NCBI RefSeq assembly: GCF_002865645.1
Contig: NW_020194552.1
Location: 1,240,001-1,304,000, forward strand
Direction of reading: 5' to 3'
Origin: Hyaloscypha bicolor E
Taxonomy: Eukaryota > Ascomycota > Leotiomycetes > Helotiales > Hyaloscyphaceae
Length of the DNA stretch: 64,000 bases
Made by a program: the position numbers and the translations under genes. Below, one piece after another: positions 28,101 to 40,267 of this stretch (positions are counted from its first letter, which is position 1; each line of letters opens with the position of its first letter). The notes beneath the pieces were generated by a model, which searched no databases, was not told the DNA's origin, and saw only the letters and a list, made by a program, of their open reading frames with translations.

Positions 28101-28416
28101 AATTTAAAAGTAATAGTTAGATTACTAGTCTATATATATCTATTACTCTAGAATTTAGTTAAAGAGTAGCTTTTATTTAAAGTTCTTTAATTTTCGGGTT
28201 TTTAAAAAGATTTCTAATATATTACTAATATATATTTATAAAGATATAAATATTTAATTTCTTTAAAGATTCTAAAGCTTTTTACTTTTATTATTCTAAA
28301 GTCTATTACTTATATTTCTAAAGTTCTATTATTTTAATAATATATATATTACTAATAGTTCTAAATTAGTTTATTTAAAATCTTCTATAAAATTAAAAGA
28401 AATAAGCTTTAAATAC

Positions 28417-28691
28417 TATTATAGATATAGTATTTAGGGCTTAGAAAACAAAATAAAAGAATCTTTATAAAAATAATTCAAAGCTAAAAAAAAAGAAAAC
28501 TAGAATATAAGAGGCTATAAAAGAATATATATATTTTATAATATATTAGTTCTAAAAGAACTTAGTTTTCTAAATATCTCTTATATATTTCAAATATATT
28601 TCTCTAGTAAAACAGCTATATTATATATATCTAGAAAGTATCTAATATCTAGTAAAATATCTTAAATCGTAGAAATTTAGAAATTATAATA
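28417..28691 (-). repeat. A2 right LTR (275 bp)
   Basis: Starts TATTATAGATATAG and ends TTATAATA, followed by the ATTTC duplication. Full-length alignment to the A1 LTRs. Confidence 0.9.
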
Positions 28692-30751
28692 ATTTCTAGT
28701 TTATATATAAATATCTTATTAAAACTTTATATAAAATATTAGAATATATTTATTAGAAATTTTTTTTTTTATATATTTTTTCTAAACTAAATTGTTTTAT
28801 TTATTTTATATATTTTATAATTTTATTTTTTATAATAAAACATTTAATTTTAGCTAGAATATTAAAAAAATTATTAATTTTAATTATAGTTTAAGAAATA
28901 GAAATACTAATATTTTAAGCTAATTTATAAATATTATACTAGAATTTAAAAAGCTAGATCTTTTAACTAGTTATATAAAAATATTCTAGAAAATAATACT
29001 TATATTATTATCTAAAAAACTAGCTATTTATAAAAAATAAAATACTAATATTACTATTATTTATTCTATTAATATAAGCTATAAATTCTATTTATATATA
29101 AAAAATAAATTTATTTAATTCTATATTATTATAATTATTTTAAAAGTATTAAAAGTATTAATAAAAATAATTTAAAAATTATATTTATAATTTATTTTAT
29201 ATAGAATTCTAATAAGCTTAATTATATTATTTTATAATTTAATAATTTAGAAACTAGATTTATTATTTATTTTTTCTATATTATTTAAATATAATATTAC
29301 TATTAGTCTATTACTAATATTAAATATTATTAATTCTATTTTAGGAAAAATAGCTTTAATTAAATAACTTTATTTTATTTTAAATAGTCTAAAATAAGTT
29401 CTTTTATATTTTAAAATTAGGTATTATAATATAAATATATAATAAATATAAAACTAGTATTTTTAAAGTTTAGTTTTTCTATTAGATATTAAAAGTTTTT
29501 TATTTAGTTTAATAAAAAAGAAAAATAATTTAATAATTTATATATAGAAAATTATCTATTTTTTGAATTTGGGTTTTCTATTAATATATATAAAGTCTTT
29601 TTATTATAATATCTAGTTTTTTATTTCTTAAAATCTGACTGTTTAATAGTTATAAATAATAATAAACTAATATTTATTTAGTATTTAATTAAATATCTTT
29701 ATTTAATTTAATTAGTTTTATAGATTTAAATACTAGCTATCTAGTTTAATATACTAAAAAATATATTAAATATAATAATAAAACTAGTATTAGTTATTAT
29801 ATATATATGTATTAGAAGAGATTTAGTTATATAAAAAAGAAATATAAAAATATATACTAGAAATAATAAAAATAAAATAGCTATAATAAAACTAGATTAT
29901 AATAGTTCTATTAGTATAATATATATATTATAATAAATAATAGTTATATAAAAATAAAAACTTAATTTTATATAATATAAAATTATTAAAAGAAAAATAA
30001 AAACTATAAAACTAATAGCTTTTATAATAGTAAATATAATAGAATATAAAAAAATATATATTAAAATAATTAATAAATTAAGAAATAAGAATTATAATAA
30101 TATCTAAAATAATAAATAATTAATAGTATATATTAAAAAAATATTATTAATTTATATATTATAATATAAAAAGAAATATTTATAAATTATTAAAACTAAA
30201 GCTAGTTATAATATTTAATATAAATAATAAAAGAAATTAAAATAAATCTTTAATTAATTATTAATTAGTAATTTTAATAGAAAGAAAACTAAATATTTAT
30301 TATATAATATATATAAATAATTAATTAAGATTTTATTAGCTTTAGTCTAAATAATACTTCTTTCTAGATTATAAAAACTTTTCTTATAAAGATAATTAAT
30401 TATAAAAGCTTTTTTAAACTTAGATAACTATTTTATAAGCTTTAAATAATAAATTAAATTAAATTAAATTAAAATGGAAAATAAATGTTTTAGAAAACTT
30501 TTAATAATAAAAAGCTATTTTCAAGTTATTAAATCTAATATTTTATTTATATAGCTAATTATATAGACTAATATATTATTAAATATATTAATAAATATAA
30601 TTAATATAAAAATAAATAAAATATAAATAGATTTTTTATTAGTTTAATATTAGAAAATTAAATAATAAACTAGTTTAAAAAAAAGATCTATTAGAAGCTA
30701 TTAGTTTATAAAAGTCTATAGAAATAATATTATAATACTAGACTATTAATA
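28692..30751. other. RIP-degraded background, no gene seen
   Basis: About 2 kb of very AT-rich DNA with a poly-T run near 28761 and an AAATT pentanucleotide microsatellite at about 30449-30468. No LTR pair or recognisable domain relic was found. It is probably an older transposon mutated beyond recognition. Confidence 0.5.
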
Positions 30752-32078
30752 ATAGCCCAAGTACAGAATACTAAAACCCAAAACTTTTTATACTATACTT
30801 TATATAATTATATAATTATAACCAACCGTATTAAATCAAGTCTGAAACGGCCAAATTAACCAGAATTACTCCCCGAATCAAATAGATTAGACAGATTCCT
30901 AATACGCCTGCCTAATACTTAGTATACCAGCCATCTGCCTCAATTACCGCCTTAATTCTCCGTTCTATACTCTCTATTAAACTCTCGAAAAAGCTAGTAG
31001 GTATTATGAGCCATACGGCCTTTAATGCCTCTTCTATCCTCTATAGCTCTTCTTCTGACTCTCCCTTTGTATTCCAGACCTCAGGAAAGTGTTCCATAAC
31101 TATTTCTTTGAGCTTCTTTTATATATATTCGATTGGATTAAGATCTGGTAAGTAGGGGGGCTAATCGGAGGTATCTATCCCATTATCCTCAAACCATTTC
31201 TTAACTTTATTTGCTATATATATCGGGGTATTATCTTGTATGAAGTAGAGATCGTCTATATAGTATCCAGGGAATATTATATCGAGTACTTTAATATAGG
31301 AGTTTATAGAGTAACTACACTTCTTTGCCTCAAAGTTACGGTCCATTATATAGAGCTCAGAGCGCTTCCCGTCTCCCTAAAACATAGCCCAGACTATTAT
31401 ACGAAGGTCCTTTCCTTTCCGATATATATTAATATATAAGGGCTTCTACTTATTAGAAGAAGTACCCTATATCCAGGCCCTCTTCTTGCCTTTACTCCGC
31501 TCTGCCGAATACTCATTATTCTATATATATCTCCTTTACTCTAGGGTCTTCCAATATCTTTATATAAGGTACCAGGCAAGCCTGAGAGTAGCTACTTCAG
31601 GTATAAGAGCAGGCCGTATCTTTATATACTAGTAAAGGATCCTATTCTCGCATATAAGGTTCTTAATATAGGTATTAGATATATTAATACCGGTTATCGT
31701 TTACTGCTAATCGAATGTGAGTTTAGGCTGGAATCGGAGAGTATGAAGTATAATTCTCCTGTTTCGAGGGTAGTAAATAATTGGACGGCCGGGATGAGGA
31801 AGAGAAGCTCTATTAGTATTGAGAATCTCAAGAGTAATGGACCCTCGAATGCCCTGACGAGATATATTAGTGAGATCCATAATTTTGCGTTATATAAGGC
31901 CAGTAATATGTATACTAGTAATCTTGCCTCTTGTATAAGGGCTATATTCCGGCCTATATGGCCGGTTAGCCATTAATTCGGCTAAAGGAGTGTATTGTAG
32001 TGGTATAGTAGTATAGTAAAGAGAAGGGAGAGAAATGCGAAGCGCGAAAAATCGCGGTTTTGGGGAAGCTTGAGCTAT
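30752..32078 (-). mobile_element. Tc1/mariner DNA transposon, 1327 bp, lightly mutated
   Basis: The ends ATAGCCCAAG (left) and CTTGAGCTAT (right) are inverted repeats with one mismatch, flanked by TA dinucleotides at 30750-30751 and 32079-32080, the Tc1/mariner target duplication. The length is typical. Inside is a minus-strand transposase relic. Base composition is far closer to normal than its surroundings, with many surviving CpA and TpG. The right end adds a GC-rich segment (32034-32063) that the left end does not match. Confidence 0.88.
30912..31740 (-). pseudogene. Tc1-family transposase, DD34E, inactivated
   Basis: The frame can be read from about 31740 down to a natural stop at 30912-30914. 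In order: helix-turn-helix N-terminal text, WSDE-like block (first catalytic Asp now Asn, AAT at 31515-31517), VWAMF, then YFIQDN with intact Asp (31233-31235), then PDLNPIE with intact Glu (31128-31130); 34 residues separate these last two, defining DD34E. Stops replace tryptophan in VWAMFW, in D-W-PPY and in I-W-KKLKE, plus glutamines elsewhere, all RIP-type. A 61-codon stretch (31161-31346) is still open. The enzyme would cut and paste the element at TA sites; this copy is dead. Confidence 0.88.
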
Positions 32079-32714
32079 TATTAATTATTGCCTACTATAG
32101 ACTTTCTTTTAGTAGCTTTAAAAACTTTAAATAGAAATTAAATACTATTTAAAGATCTAAAGCTTTTAATATTATTAAATCTAATAATTAGTATATTTTA
32201 GAAAGAAATTAGAAATAAAATCTATTTTAAAAAATTAAGCTCTTTTAATAAATAATTAAAAGTTTTTATATTCTAAATATTTAAATAATCTAAATAATAT
32301 AAAGAATAATTATTAATATATAATAATATAATTTAAAAGTTTTATTTTTATTAGAAAGCTTTTATTTCTATTTAATTTTTTATAGGTTTTTTATTAAATA
32401 AGCTATTAATTTTCTATTTAATATATATAATTAAGCTATTATATTTATAATACTAAATATTTTTTTTTTTTTTTTTTTCTATTTAGTATATTATAATATA
32501 ATAGACTATATATTTTTTAAAAATTATATTATTTTAATAGTTTTAAAAAATAATTTCTTTTTAGTATTTAATTAATTAAGCTTTTATATTTTATTTTTAT
32601 ATTTTATTATTTATATTTTATTATTTATATTTTATTATTTATATTTTATTATTTATATTTTATTATTTATATTTTATTATTTATATTTTATTATTTATAT
32701 TTTTAATTTATTAT
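32079..32714. other. AT-rich background with homopolymer and minisatellite
   Basis: No coding signal. Contains a run of about 19 T near 32460-32478 and a 14-bp tandem array, listed separately, before Copia C2 begins. Confidence 0.5.
32606..32703. repeat. Perfect 14-bp tandem array, seven units
   Basis: Seven uninterrupted copies of ATTATTTATATTTT. The reverse complement is a rotation of AAATATAAATAATA, which is the RIP form of the GAATATAAATAATA unit found inside Copia C LTRs. The array lies immediately left of C2 in opposite orientation. Confidence 0.92.
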
Positions 32715-33185
32715 TATTAGTATAGCTATTTCTTTAGAAGTTATATATATAATTATAAGATATAGAATATAGAATATAAGTAATAGAATATAGGTAATAG
32801 AATATAGAATATAGGTAATAAAATATAAGATATAAGATATAGTTATATAATCTTATATTCTATTAATAACTTAACTAGTAATTAGTTTCTATTAAGTTTA
32901 GTAAATTTAGAAATTATATATTAATATTATAATACTATAATTCTTACTTCTAAATAATAACTTTACTAACTTTATATAAATAGTATTCTATAATTATATA
33001 ATAGTATTCTATAATTATATAATAGTATTCTATAATTATATAATAGTATTCTATAATTATATAATAGTATTCTAGTATTCTATAATTATATAATAGTATT
33101 CTATAATTATATAATAGTATTCTATAATTATATAATAGTATTCTATAATTATATAATAGTATTATATATTTCTAATAAACTAATA
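32715..33185 (+). repeat. C2 5' LTR (471 bp)
   Basis: Begins TATTAGTATAGC and ends AAACTAATA. Contains 14-bp GAATATAGGTAATA-type units (about 32765-32830) and then the expanded 21-bp array. Confidence 0.9.
32981..33156 (+). repeat. 21-bp tandem array in the C2 5' LTR
   Basis: Eight full units of TAGTATTCTATAATTATATAA, four plus four, separated by an 8-base partial unit (33065-33072). The 3' LTR has a single unit. Seven extra units plus 8 bases equals 155 bp, exactly the length difference between the LTRs. Confidence 0.95.
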
Positions 33186-33287
33186 CTAATTAGTTAGTAC
33201 TTATAGATTAGAGAAGAATTAAGCTATATTTATTTAAGATTCAATTACTTAAAAGTAAAGCTATTATTCTAGTTAAAAAGAAGATAA

Positions 33288-33444
33288 CTATTAATTCTAT
33301 TACTTATAATTTGGTTATATAAATAGAAAAGATATTTAATCTTACTAAAGTCTAATTATACTATATTAAAAAAAGAAATATCTATTAGTTCTATTATTTA
33401 TAATTCGGTTATATAAATAGAAAAAGTATTTAATCTTACTAAAT
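33288..33444 (+). repeat. Duplicated ~63-bp block in the C2 leader
   Basis: 33288-33350 and 33382-33444 are near-identical copies (both contain GGTTATATAAATAGAAAA), offset by 94 bp, between the 5' LTR and gag. No role is evident. Confidence 0.7.
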
Positions 33445-35099
33445 ACTAAAACGATTAGCTATTTAATTATCTTATTTTATTTCTATTTAATTTCTATAAA
33501 ACTCTTTTAAAAACTATCTTCTTTTAAATCCTTAAAGCTTTTAAGCTTTAGAACTATTAAGTTCTTCCGGAATCTCGATATTTTATTTCCTAAATTTCAT
33601 TTCCTAAATTTCTTATTATAGACGAAATTTTTACTTTAAATATAATACCTTTTATAAACTACTCTTTTCTTTATAAATCTACTCTCCTTATAAACTACTA
33701 TAACTCGAACTAGATACAAGCCTATAGAATATATAATAGTAGAATATATTATAATAAATAATTCTTTTATTAGATTTATCTAATTCAATTATTCTATATA
33801 TAATAATAATTATAAGAAATTAGTAAAAAAGTAAAAATATAAAATTAATTTGAATTCTATTAAAGTAAATAAGATAACTGAGTTTTTAGATACTAAGCTA
33901 TTTTAATATATTATTTATAAAATAGTTAATAATAACTTTTAGAAGCTATTTAGATATAACTTCAAGAATTTTATTTATTAAAGGAACTTTAATAAATTTA
34001 AACTTCTAGAGATATTATATTTATATAAAATTCTTTAGTATAATAATATATTTATATAATAAAATAGTAATATTAATACTATTATAAATACTTTATATAT
34101 TATTATAAAAGAAAATATATAATATATATAGTTAAATAAGAATATATTAATAGCTAGACTAGATTTTATTAAGAGACTAATTCTATTAAGCTTTATTACT
34201 TTTATAAAAAATAAATATCTAGAACTTATTATTTTTAATATTTCTATACTATTATCTTTTTTACTATTCTTTCTACTATTATATTCTATATCTCTACTAG
34301 ATTTATATACTAGTATAGAAGCTCTAGAAATAAATAGTATATTTCTACTAGTTTTATTACTACTATTATAACTATATTTAAATAACCTCTAATTCTTTTT
34401 AATTATAAAACTTATTAGAGAAGTTACTAAAATCTATACTAAAAAGTAAAAGTATAATAGATTTAATAGTAATTTTAATTATAAACTTATTATTTTCCCT
34501 AATATTTACTAATATATAGAGCTTCTATAAAAGGTACTAATACAAGCTTTTTTTATTATACTAAAAAAACTAGCTCAAAACTATTTCTATAGTAACTAGC
34601 TCTTTTAATATATATATAAAGAGGCTTATATTAATATCTATAGTTTCTTTAAAGACTTTAGATTCAAAAATTAAAATTTAGATATATAGAATACTACTAT
34701 ATTAGCTTCTATAATAGTTAAATTCCCGGAAAAAACAACTTTTAAAACGATTTAACTACTAATTAATAAACTATATTAACTATAATATAATTTTATATCT
34801 AACTTATAAAATACTAAATTCTTTTATAATAAAATTATTATCTTTTATTAAAGCTTTCAGATATATAAATATATAATCTCAGATCTTTCTATAAATCTCG
34901 GCTAGCTTATTAATAAGCTCTAGTTATCTATTACTATATATAAAAGCAAATAATAAACTAATTCCTAAATTTTCTTTACTAATTAATAATACTATTTTTA
35001 GAATCTTTTAAGCTATTATTCTTCCGGAAGTTATTAATATAAACTCAATTATAACTTCGGAATCTATAATAACTATTTTAAATCTTATAATTATAATAA

Positions 35100-35175
35100 T
35101 TATATTCTGAAATCGTATTTTATATATAAGAAGCCTAAATACTACTTATAAAAATATATATTAGAGAAATAAAAG
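35100..35175 (+). pseudogene. C2 gag zinc-knuckle relic
   Basis: The frame reads YFIYKKPKYYL; restoring the cysteines that RIP converts to tyrosine gives the C-x2-C spacing of the fungal Copia gag knuckle that binds element RNA. The same relic is in C1 near 4675. The surrounding gag text (34000-35500) is too broken to delimit. Confidence 0.5.
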
Positions 35176-36384
35176 GCTAAAAAGACTCGATTTAAAAATA
35201 GAAATATCTATTAATTTAGATCCCGAAATACTTATAATTTTAATAAATACTTTAGTAGTACTTATATATAGTATATTACTAAAGCTAAAAGTAAAAAAGA
35301 TAATAAAAATAGTAAAAATAAACTAGTAAATAATACTTTTAAGACTTTATTAGTAGAAATAGATAAAAAAGAGAAATACTATTCAGATTTCTATTTTATT
35401 TTAGTTAAGAGCTTTTTAGTTACTTCTATTACTTCTATTCTACTAATAACTATAGCTAATACTTTTATAAATAACTTTATTTTTCTTTTTCTTATATATT
35501 AGATAATAGGTAAAAACTATATATTAAAGCCTATTAAACCTTTAATAGAAAATATCTAGACTTTTATAATTAATAGTATATTAAGATATAATATTTATTA
35601 CTTTTATAAAATTATAATTAATACTAGAGCCTTTAGATATTTAATTACTAGTTCTAACTAATTTCAAGCTCTCTAGTAAACTAATAATAATATTAAACTT
35701 AATAAAACTACTAAAAGTTAAATTAATATCTAGTTTAGTATTAGATTTATATCTTTTATTAGATCTATAATAGTAAATATACTAATTAGGTAAATATAAT
35801 TCTATATTATACTTTTAAAAACTCTATTTTTATTTAGTTTAGCTAATATAAATAAGCTAGAGATCTATTTTAATAATTTTATTAATTATTTCATTACTTT
35901 TACTAGAAAATATATATTTATAATATAATATTTCGAATATTCTTTCCTATTTTAAAATACTATATTATAAGGCTTTATTTCTGAATTATTTATTTATAAT
36001 TTCTATTTTCTTATAGAAGTCGAATTATAATATCTATATTATTATTTTAGTTATTTATCTATTAGTAAGCTCCGAAATATATTAGAATAAGCAGACTATA
36101 ATATTAATATAGAAGCTTTTAAGTACTTTATAAAGTACTATAAATAATACTAGAAATATAGTTAATTATTTAGATAATTCAAGTTTAATCTAAAAGATAA
36201 TATTAGCTTTAACTATTTTATTATTATTAATATTTTCTATATTTTTAGTAAATTTATATTTTATATTATTAATAAAAGTACTTAATATTAAGCTAGCTAA
36301 TAACTTTAGAATATTAGTATAATATATATTTGGGATATATTTAAGTAATATTAGATTAATAATTATTTAGGCCTTTTTAATTAG

Positions 36385-36540
36385 ATTATAGCAGATACCG
36401 GAAAGCAATTTATTAATAAAGAGTTTATTTAGCTTATAAATACTATAGGAACTAAAATTAAGATTATTTCTATAGAAGCTTATAATTTTATTAGAATTAT
36501 AGAATACTATTATAGCTTAATCTAATATATCTATTTTATT
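36385..36540 (+). pseudogene. C2 integrase catalytic core relic
   Basis: The frame IIADTGKQFINKEF...IGTKIKIISIEAYN..RIIEYYYS matches the Copia integrase core. The second catalytic Asp (36394-36396) and the Glu (36502-36504) are both intact and separated by 35 residues, the DD35E spacing. A TAG interrupts the frame at a glutamine position. It would insert element cDNA into the genome. Confidence 0.85.
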
Positions 36541-37317
36541 ATTATAACTAAAGTTAATAGAATTAATAAAGATACTATATTTTAAATAGCTTTTAAAGCT
36601 ATTAATAATTCTATAGAATCTAATAGTATTATTTTAATTACTTTAGTTTATAGTGCTTTATCTTAAATAACTAAATATAATACTTTATTATCTATTATAT
36701 TATAGTAATTAATAGTATTTAAGAAAGTAATAATAGAAATTTAAAAGCTTTAAGCTAGATATTAAATTACAAATACTTTAAATACCCGAAATAGTTCTAG
36801 TACTACTAATATTTATAAACTATTTCTGAATTCGGATATTTTTATTTAATATAAATAAAATACTAGTTAATCTAATAGTTAGAATAAACTATATAAGCTA
36901 GTAGCTATTAATAGAAAGAACTATATACTAGCTCTATTATATAATAATATTACTTTCTATTTAATTTCTATAAAGCCCTTTTATATAGGAGATATTAAGG
37001 TTATTACTAATAACTCCGAACCTGAATCTAAATATATTTCTGAACTTTATAATAAGGTTAAAAGTAATACAGATATAATTTCTTCTACTATTTCTACTAT
37101 TCTATTAAAGTATAGTAAAGAATACTTTTATAAGAATCCGGATTTTATAATATTTCTATAGAATAATAAACTATATAATAATTTCTATTAAGTTAAAATT
37201 ACTAGTTTTCTAGAAAAGGATATATTTGAAATTACTTTTAGATCTCAGATATTAAAGGAAATATATATTTTTAATTTCCGGTTTATTAATAAAATTAAAA
37301 ATAAGAGCATAAAAAGA

Positions 37318-37720
37318 GAACTTAAGAAATCGAAACTAGTTATCCAAATTTATAATAATAATAAGAAATATATAATATTAATATAATTACCTACTATTTA
37401 ATATATTAGCCAGAAAATTATTCTTAGTATTATTACTATAATAATAGATACTATGAAATTATATTTATATAATATTTTATAAGTTTATATTTAGTTAATA
37501 ATCTTATTTAATTATAATTTCTATATTAATTTATTCTATAAATTTACTAGAAAGCTAAATCTAAAGAATAATTTTATTCTAAAAGTTATAAAACTATTAT
37601 ATAATATACCGGAAACTAGAAACTACTAGTTTAAAACTTACTATCTCTATTATATTAATAAGCTTTCTATAAAATAGTTAACTTATAACTCTTGCCTTCT
37701 CTATAACAAGTAATTCTTCA
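37318..37720 (+). pseudogene. C2 reverse transcriptase relic
   Basis: Plus-strand text ELKKSKLVIQIYNN, then LPTI.YISQKI, FYINLFYKFTRKLNL, LLYNIPETRNY.F and KLSIK.LTYNSCLLY follows the Copia RT block order (QAYND, QSPTIQ, LYGVPEAGNHWF, STYDPCLL). Stops are TAA/TAG at Q and W positions. Confidence 0.85.
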
Positions 37721-38339
37721 GAATTATTAGCCTTTAAACTAATAATATCTTATTTATTAGAACTAATAATTTTATAAAAGTAAAGTAACTAAAGTTTTAT
37801 AAAGCTAAATTCTTAGCTAAAGAGTATAAATCCTTTACTTTTAACTATAATCTCAAGTTTAATAGAGATATTATCTATATAAATATTACTAGAATTACTT
37901 TTATATAGAAATACTAGTATAAAAACCTTTAAACCGTTTCTATAAAAAATACTACTACTATAAATAGTAAAAATACTATTTATTAAAATCTTTCTATTAA
38001 GAACTAATCTATTATCTAATATATTAAAGAAGTATATATTATATTAGTCTATTAACTAAAATCTTTATATAATCTATTAATTATTACTTAAACTATTAAA
38101 TTTTTAAAAACTAATATAAAGGTATTTAATAAATATATTTAATAGCAAATTAAGAATATTATTAGAGAACTAAAATTCATAAAGCTAGTAAAGAAATTCT
38201 TATATTTAATTGTTTTTATAAATGCTTTATTTATAAATAATAGAGATTTCTTCTTTTAAATTAAATATATTCTAGTTCTAATAAATAGAACTAGATATAT
38301 TAATATTATATACTAGTTATCTACTAAATATAAAAGAGT

Positions 38340-38640
38340 TACTAGAAGTATTCTAGCTTTAGAACTCTATAATATAGCTTATAATTTTAATATAGATACT
38401 TTAGTTAAATCTATAATTAATAGAATACTAGAAATAGAACTACTACTAGTTATTTATATAAATTCGAAGTTATTATATAAATATCTTATTAAATTAGATA
38501 CTATTTAAGAGACATACCTAATAGTTAATATAATATATTTCTATTAGATATATAAATAATAAGAGATTATAGAAATCAAGTAAATTAAAAAAGAATTAAA
38601 GCTATTAAATGTCTTTAAATATCTTATTAATATAAATATA
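38340..38640 (+). pseudogene. C2 RNase H relic
   Basis: The frame reads INRILEIELLLVIYINSKLLYKYLIKL, corresponding to the fungal Copia RNase H region (D-S-K-SLYD-LVKL). The active-site aspartate before SK is now asparagine. It would degrade RNA in the RNA-DNA hybrid. Confidence 0.7.
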
Positions 38641-38892
38641 ATATAATTAGATATAAAGAAATAGATTAAATATAAATAAAATAGAAAATAAATATATAAA
38701 ATAAAAAAATATTATAGAAAAAAAAGTTATATATAAAAGGCTATAACCTTTAGTATATAATTAAAACCTTAAAAGTAATATAGATATATAAAGTATTTGA
38801 GAGATCTAGTATTAGACCGGATTAGAGAATTTATATATAATTAAAGAAAAGTACTATTTTTCTGTTTTTTGTATTTTTTAAAGAGTTTCTAG

Positions 38893-39208
38893 TATTAATA
38901 TAACTATTTCTTTAAAAGTTATATATATAGTTATAGAATATAGAATATAAGATATAAATAATAGAATATAAATAATAGAATATAGAATATAAATAATAGA
39001 ATATAAGATATAGGATATAGTTATATAATCTTATATTCTATTAGTAATTTAACTAGTAGCTAGTTTCTATTAAGTTTAATAGATTTAGGAATTATATATT
39101 AATACTATAATATTATAATTTTTATTTCTAAATAATAACTTTACTAACTTTATATAAGTAGTATTTTATAATTATATAATAATATTATATATTTCTAGTA
39201 AACTAATA
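38893..39208 (+). repeat. C2 3' LTR (316 bp)
   Basis: Begins TATTAATATAAC and ends AAACTAATA before the ATTAT duplication. It keeps the 14-bp units but only one 21-bp unit. Confidence 0.9.
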
Positions 39209-39950
39209 ATTATTAAATTATATTTTATATTCTAATATATTTTATATAGATTTTTATTTTATTATAGTTTTTTATTTATATATTTTATAATAAATAATAT
39301 AAAAAAACTAAAAACTTATAATTAAAATAATATTTTTATAAATTTCTAAAAAATATTTATAAAATAGATTATTAGTTTAATAAATTAGAAAAGAAAAAAG
39401 CTATTATAATATCTTAAGTTTAAAGCTAAAATATTAATTTCTAATATATTTAATAATTTAAATATAAATTAATTATAAAATATAACTATTAGTATAATAT
39501 ATAAAAGTAATAGAAATAAAAACTAATTATAAAAAAATAAAAAAATAAATAAATAAATAAATAAAATAAAAGATATTATTTAAAATAATATAAATTAAAC
39601 TTTAGCTAAAAATAGATTTTAGAATTTAGAAATAAAGTTATATTATTAATTTATATATTATTTTTAGTTATAATAAAAACTTAAATAGAAATAGTATTAG
39701 TTTTAATAAAAAAACTTATTTCTAAATTTAGAAAAGATATTTAAAAAAGAAAATACCTTTAATTTCAAATAAAATAATAAATAGAAGTTAGAAATAAAAA
39801 TTAAAAAGAAATCGGAAATAAGAAATTATATAAATAGTTTAGAGAAGCTTTTAGAAAAATTAGTAAAATTAGTAAAATTATATTTATTATTACTTTTAAT
39901 AATTTTATTAAATATAGCTTATATAATAAAAATAATAAAAATATTATAGA
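39209..39950. other. AT-rich spacer with AAAT microsatellite
   Basis: 742 bp between C2 and A3, no domain relics. A run of about six AAAT units lies near 39542-39568. Confidence 0.5.
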
Positions 39951-40267
39951 TATTATAGATATAATATTTAGGGCTTAAAAAGCAAGATAGAAAGTCTCTT
40001 ATAAAAATAATTTAAAGCTAAAGAAAAGAAAACTAGAATATAGAAAGCTATAAAAGAATATATATATCCTATAATATATTATTTTTAAAAGAGCTTAGCT
40101 TTCTAAATATCTCTAGTATATTTCAAGCCTATTTCTTTAATAAAGTAACTATATTATATATATTTAGAAAGTAATAGAATATAGATAATAGAATATAAAT
40201 AACGGAATATAAGTAATTATATTAGCTAACTATATTAGCTAATAAAATTAAAAGCTAAATTATAATA
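39951..40267 (-). repeat. A3 left LTR (317 bp), variant type
   Basis: Aligns with A1 LTRs over its first ~225 bp, then switches to tandem 14-bp units and two copies of ACTATATTAGCTA before the common terminal AATTATAATA. Confidence 0.9.

Larger units (their letters stand above)
15765..28691 (-). mobile_element. Gypsy A2: family A copy split by Gypsy B
   Basis: The target duplication ATTTC lies at 15760-15764 and 28692-28696. The left LTR is in two pieces (15765-15897 and 22030-22170, together 274 bp) because element B inserted inside it. The right LTR is 28417-28691. The internal region is colinear with A1 from gag at the right to the polypurine tract at the left, on the minus strand. It carries an extra ~171 bp insertion at 23235. 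Heavily RIP-mutated. Confidence 0.9.
32715..39208 (+). mobile_element. Copia C2: complete Ty1/Copia element (6494 bp)
   Basis: Both LTRs are present and the duplication ATTAT occurs at 32710-32714 and 39209-39213. The internal order is gag with a CCHC relic, integrase, reverse transcriptase, RNase H on the plus strand, which is diagnostic of Copia. All frames are broken by RIP-type stops. The 5' LTR is 155 bp longer than the 3' LTR because of a tandem expansion. Confidence 0.92.

Noticed and set aside
28692..30751. Centromere core or telomere-proximal repeat
   Set aside because: No telomeric hexamer and no distinctive satellite; an AT-rich island alone does not prove a centromere.
31236..31439. 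67-codon plus-strand open frame
   Set aside because: Antisense shadow of the transposase catalytic region.
31743..31976. 77-codon plus-strand open frame
   Set aside because: Lies at the 5' end region of the minus-strand Tc1 transposase and reads as its antisense; no independent support.
32981..33156. CRISPR-like array
   Set aside because: Units are directly adjacent with no unique spacers; it is a minisatellite inside an LTR of a eukaryotic element.
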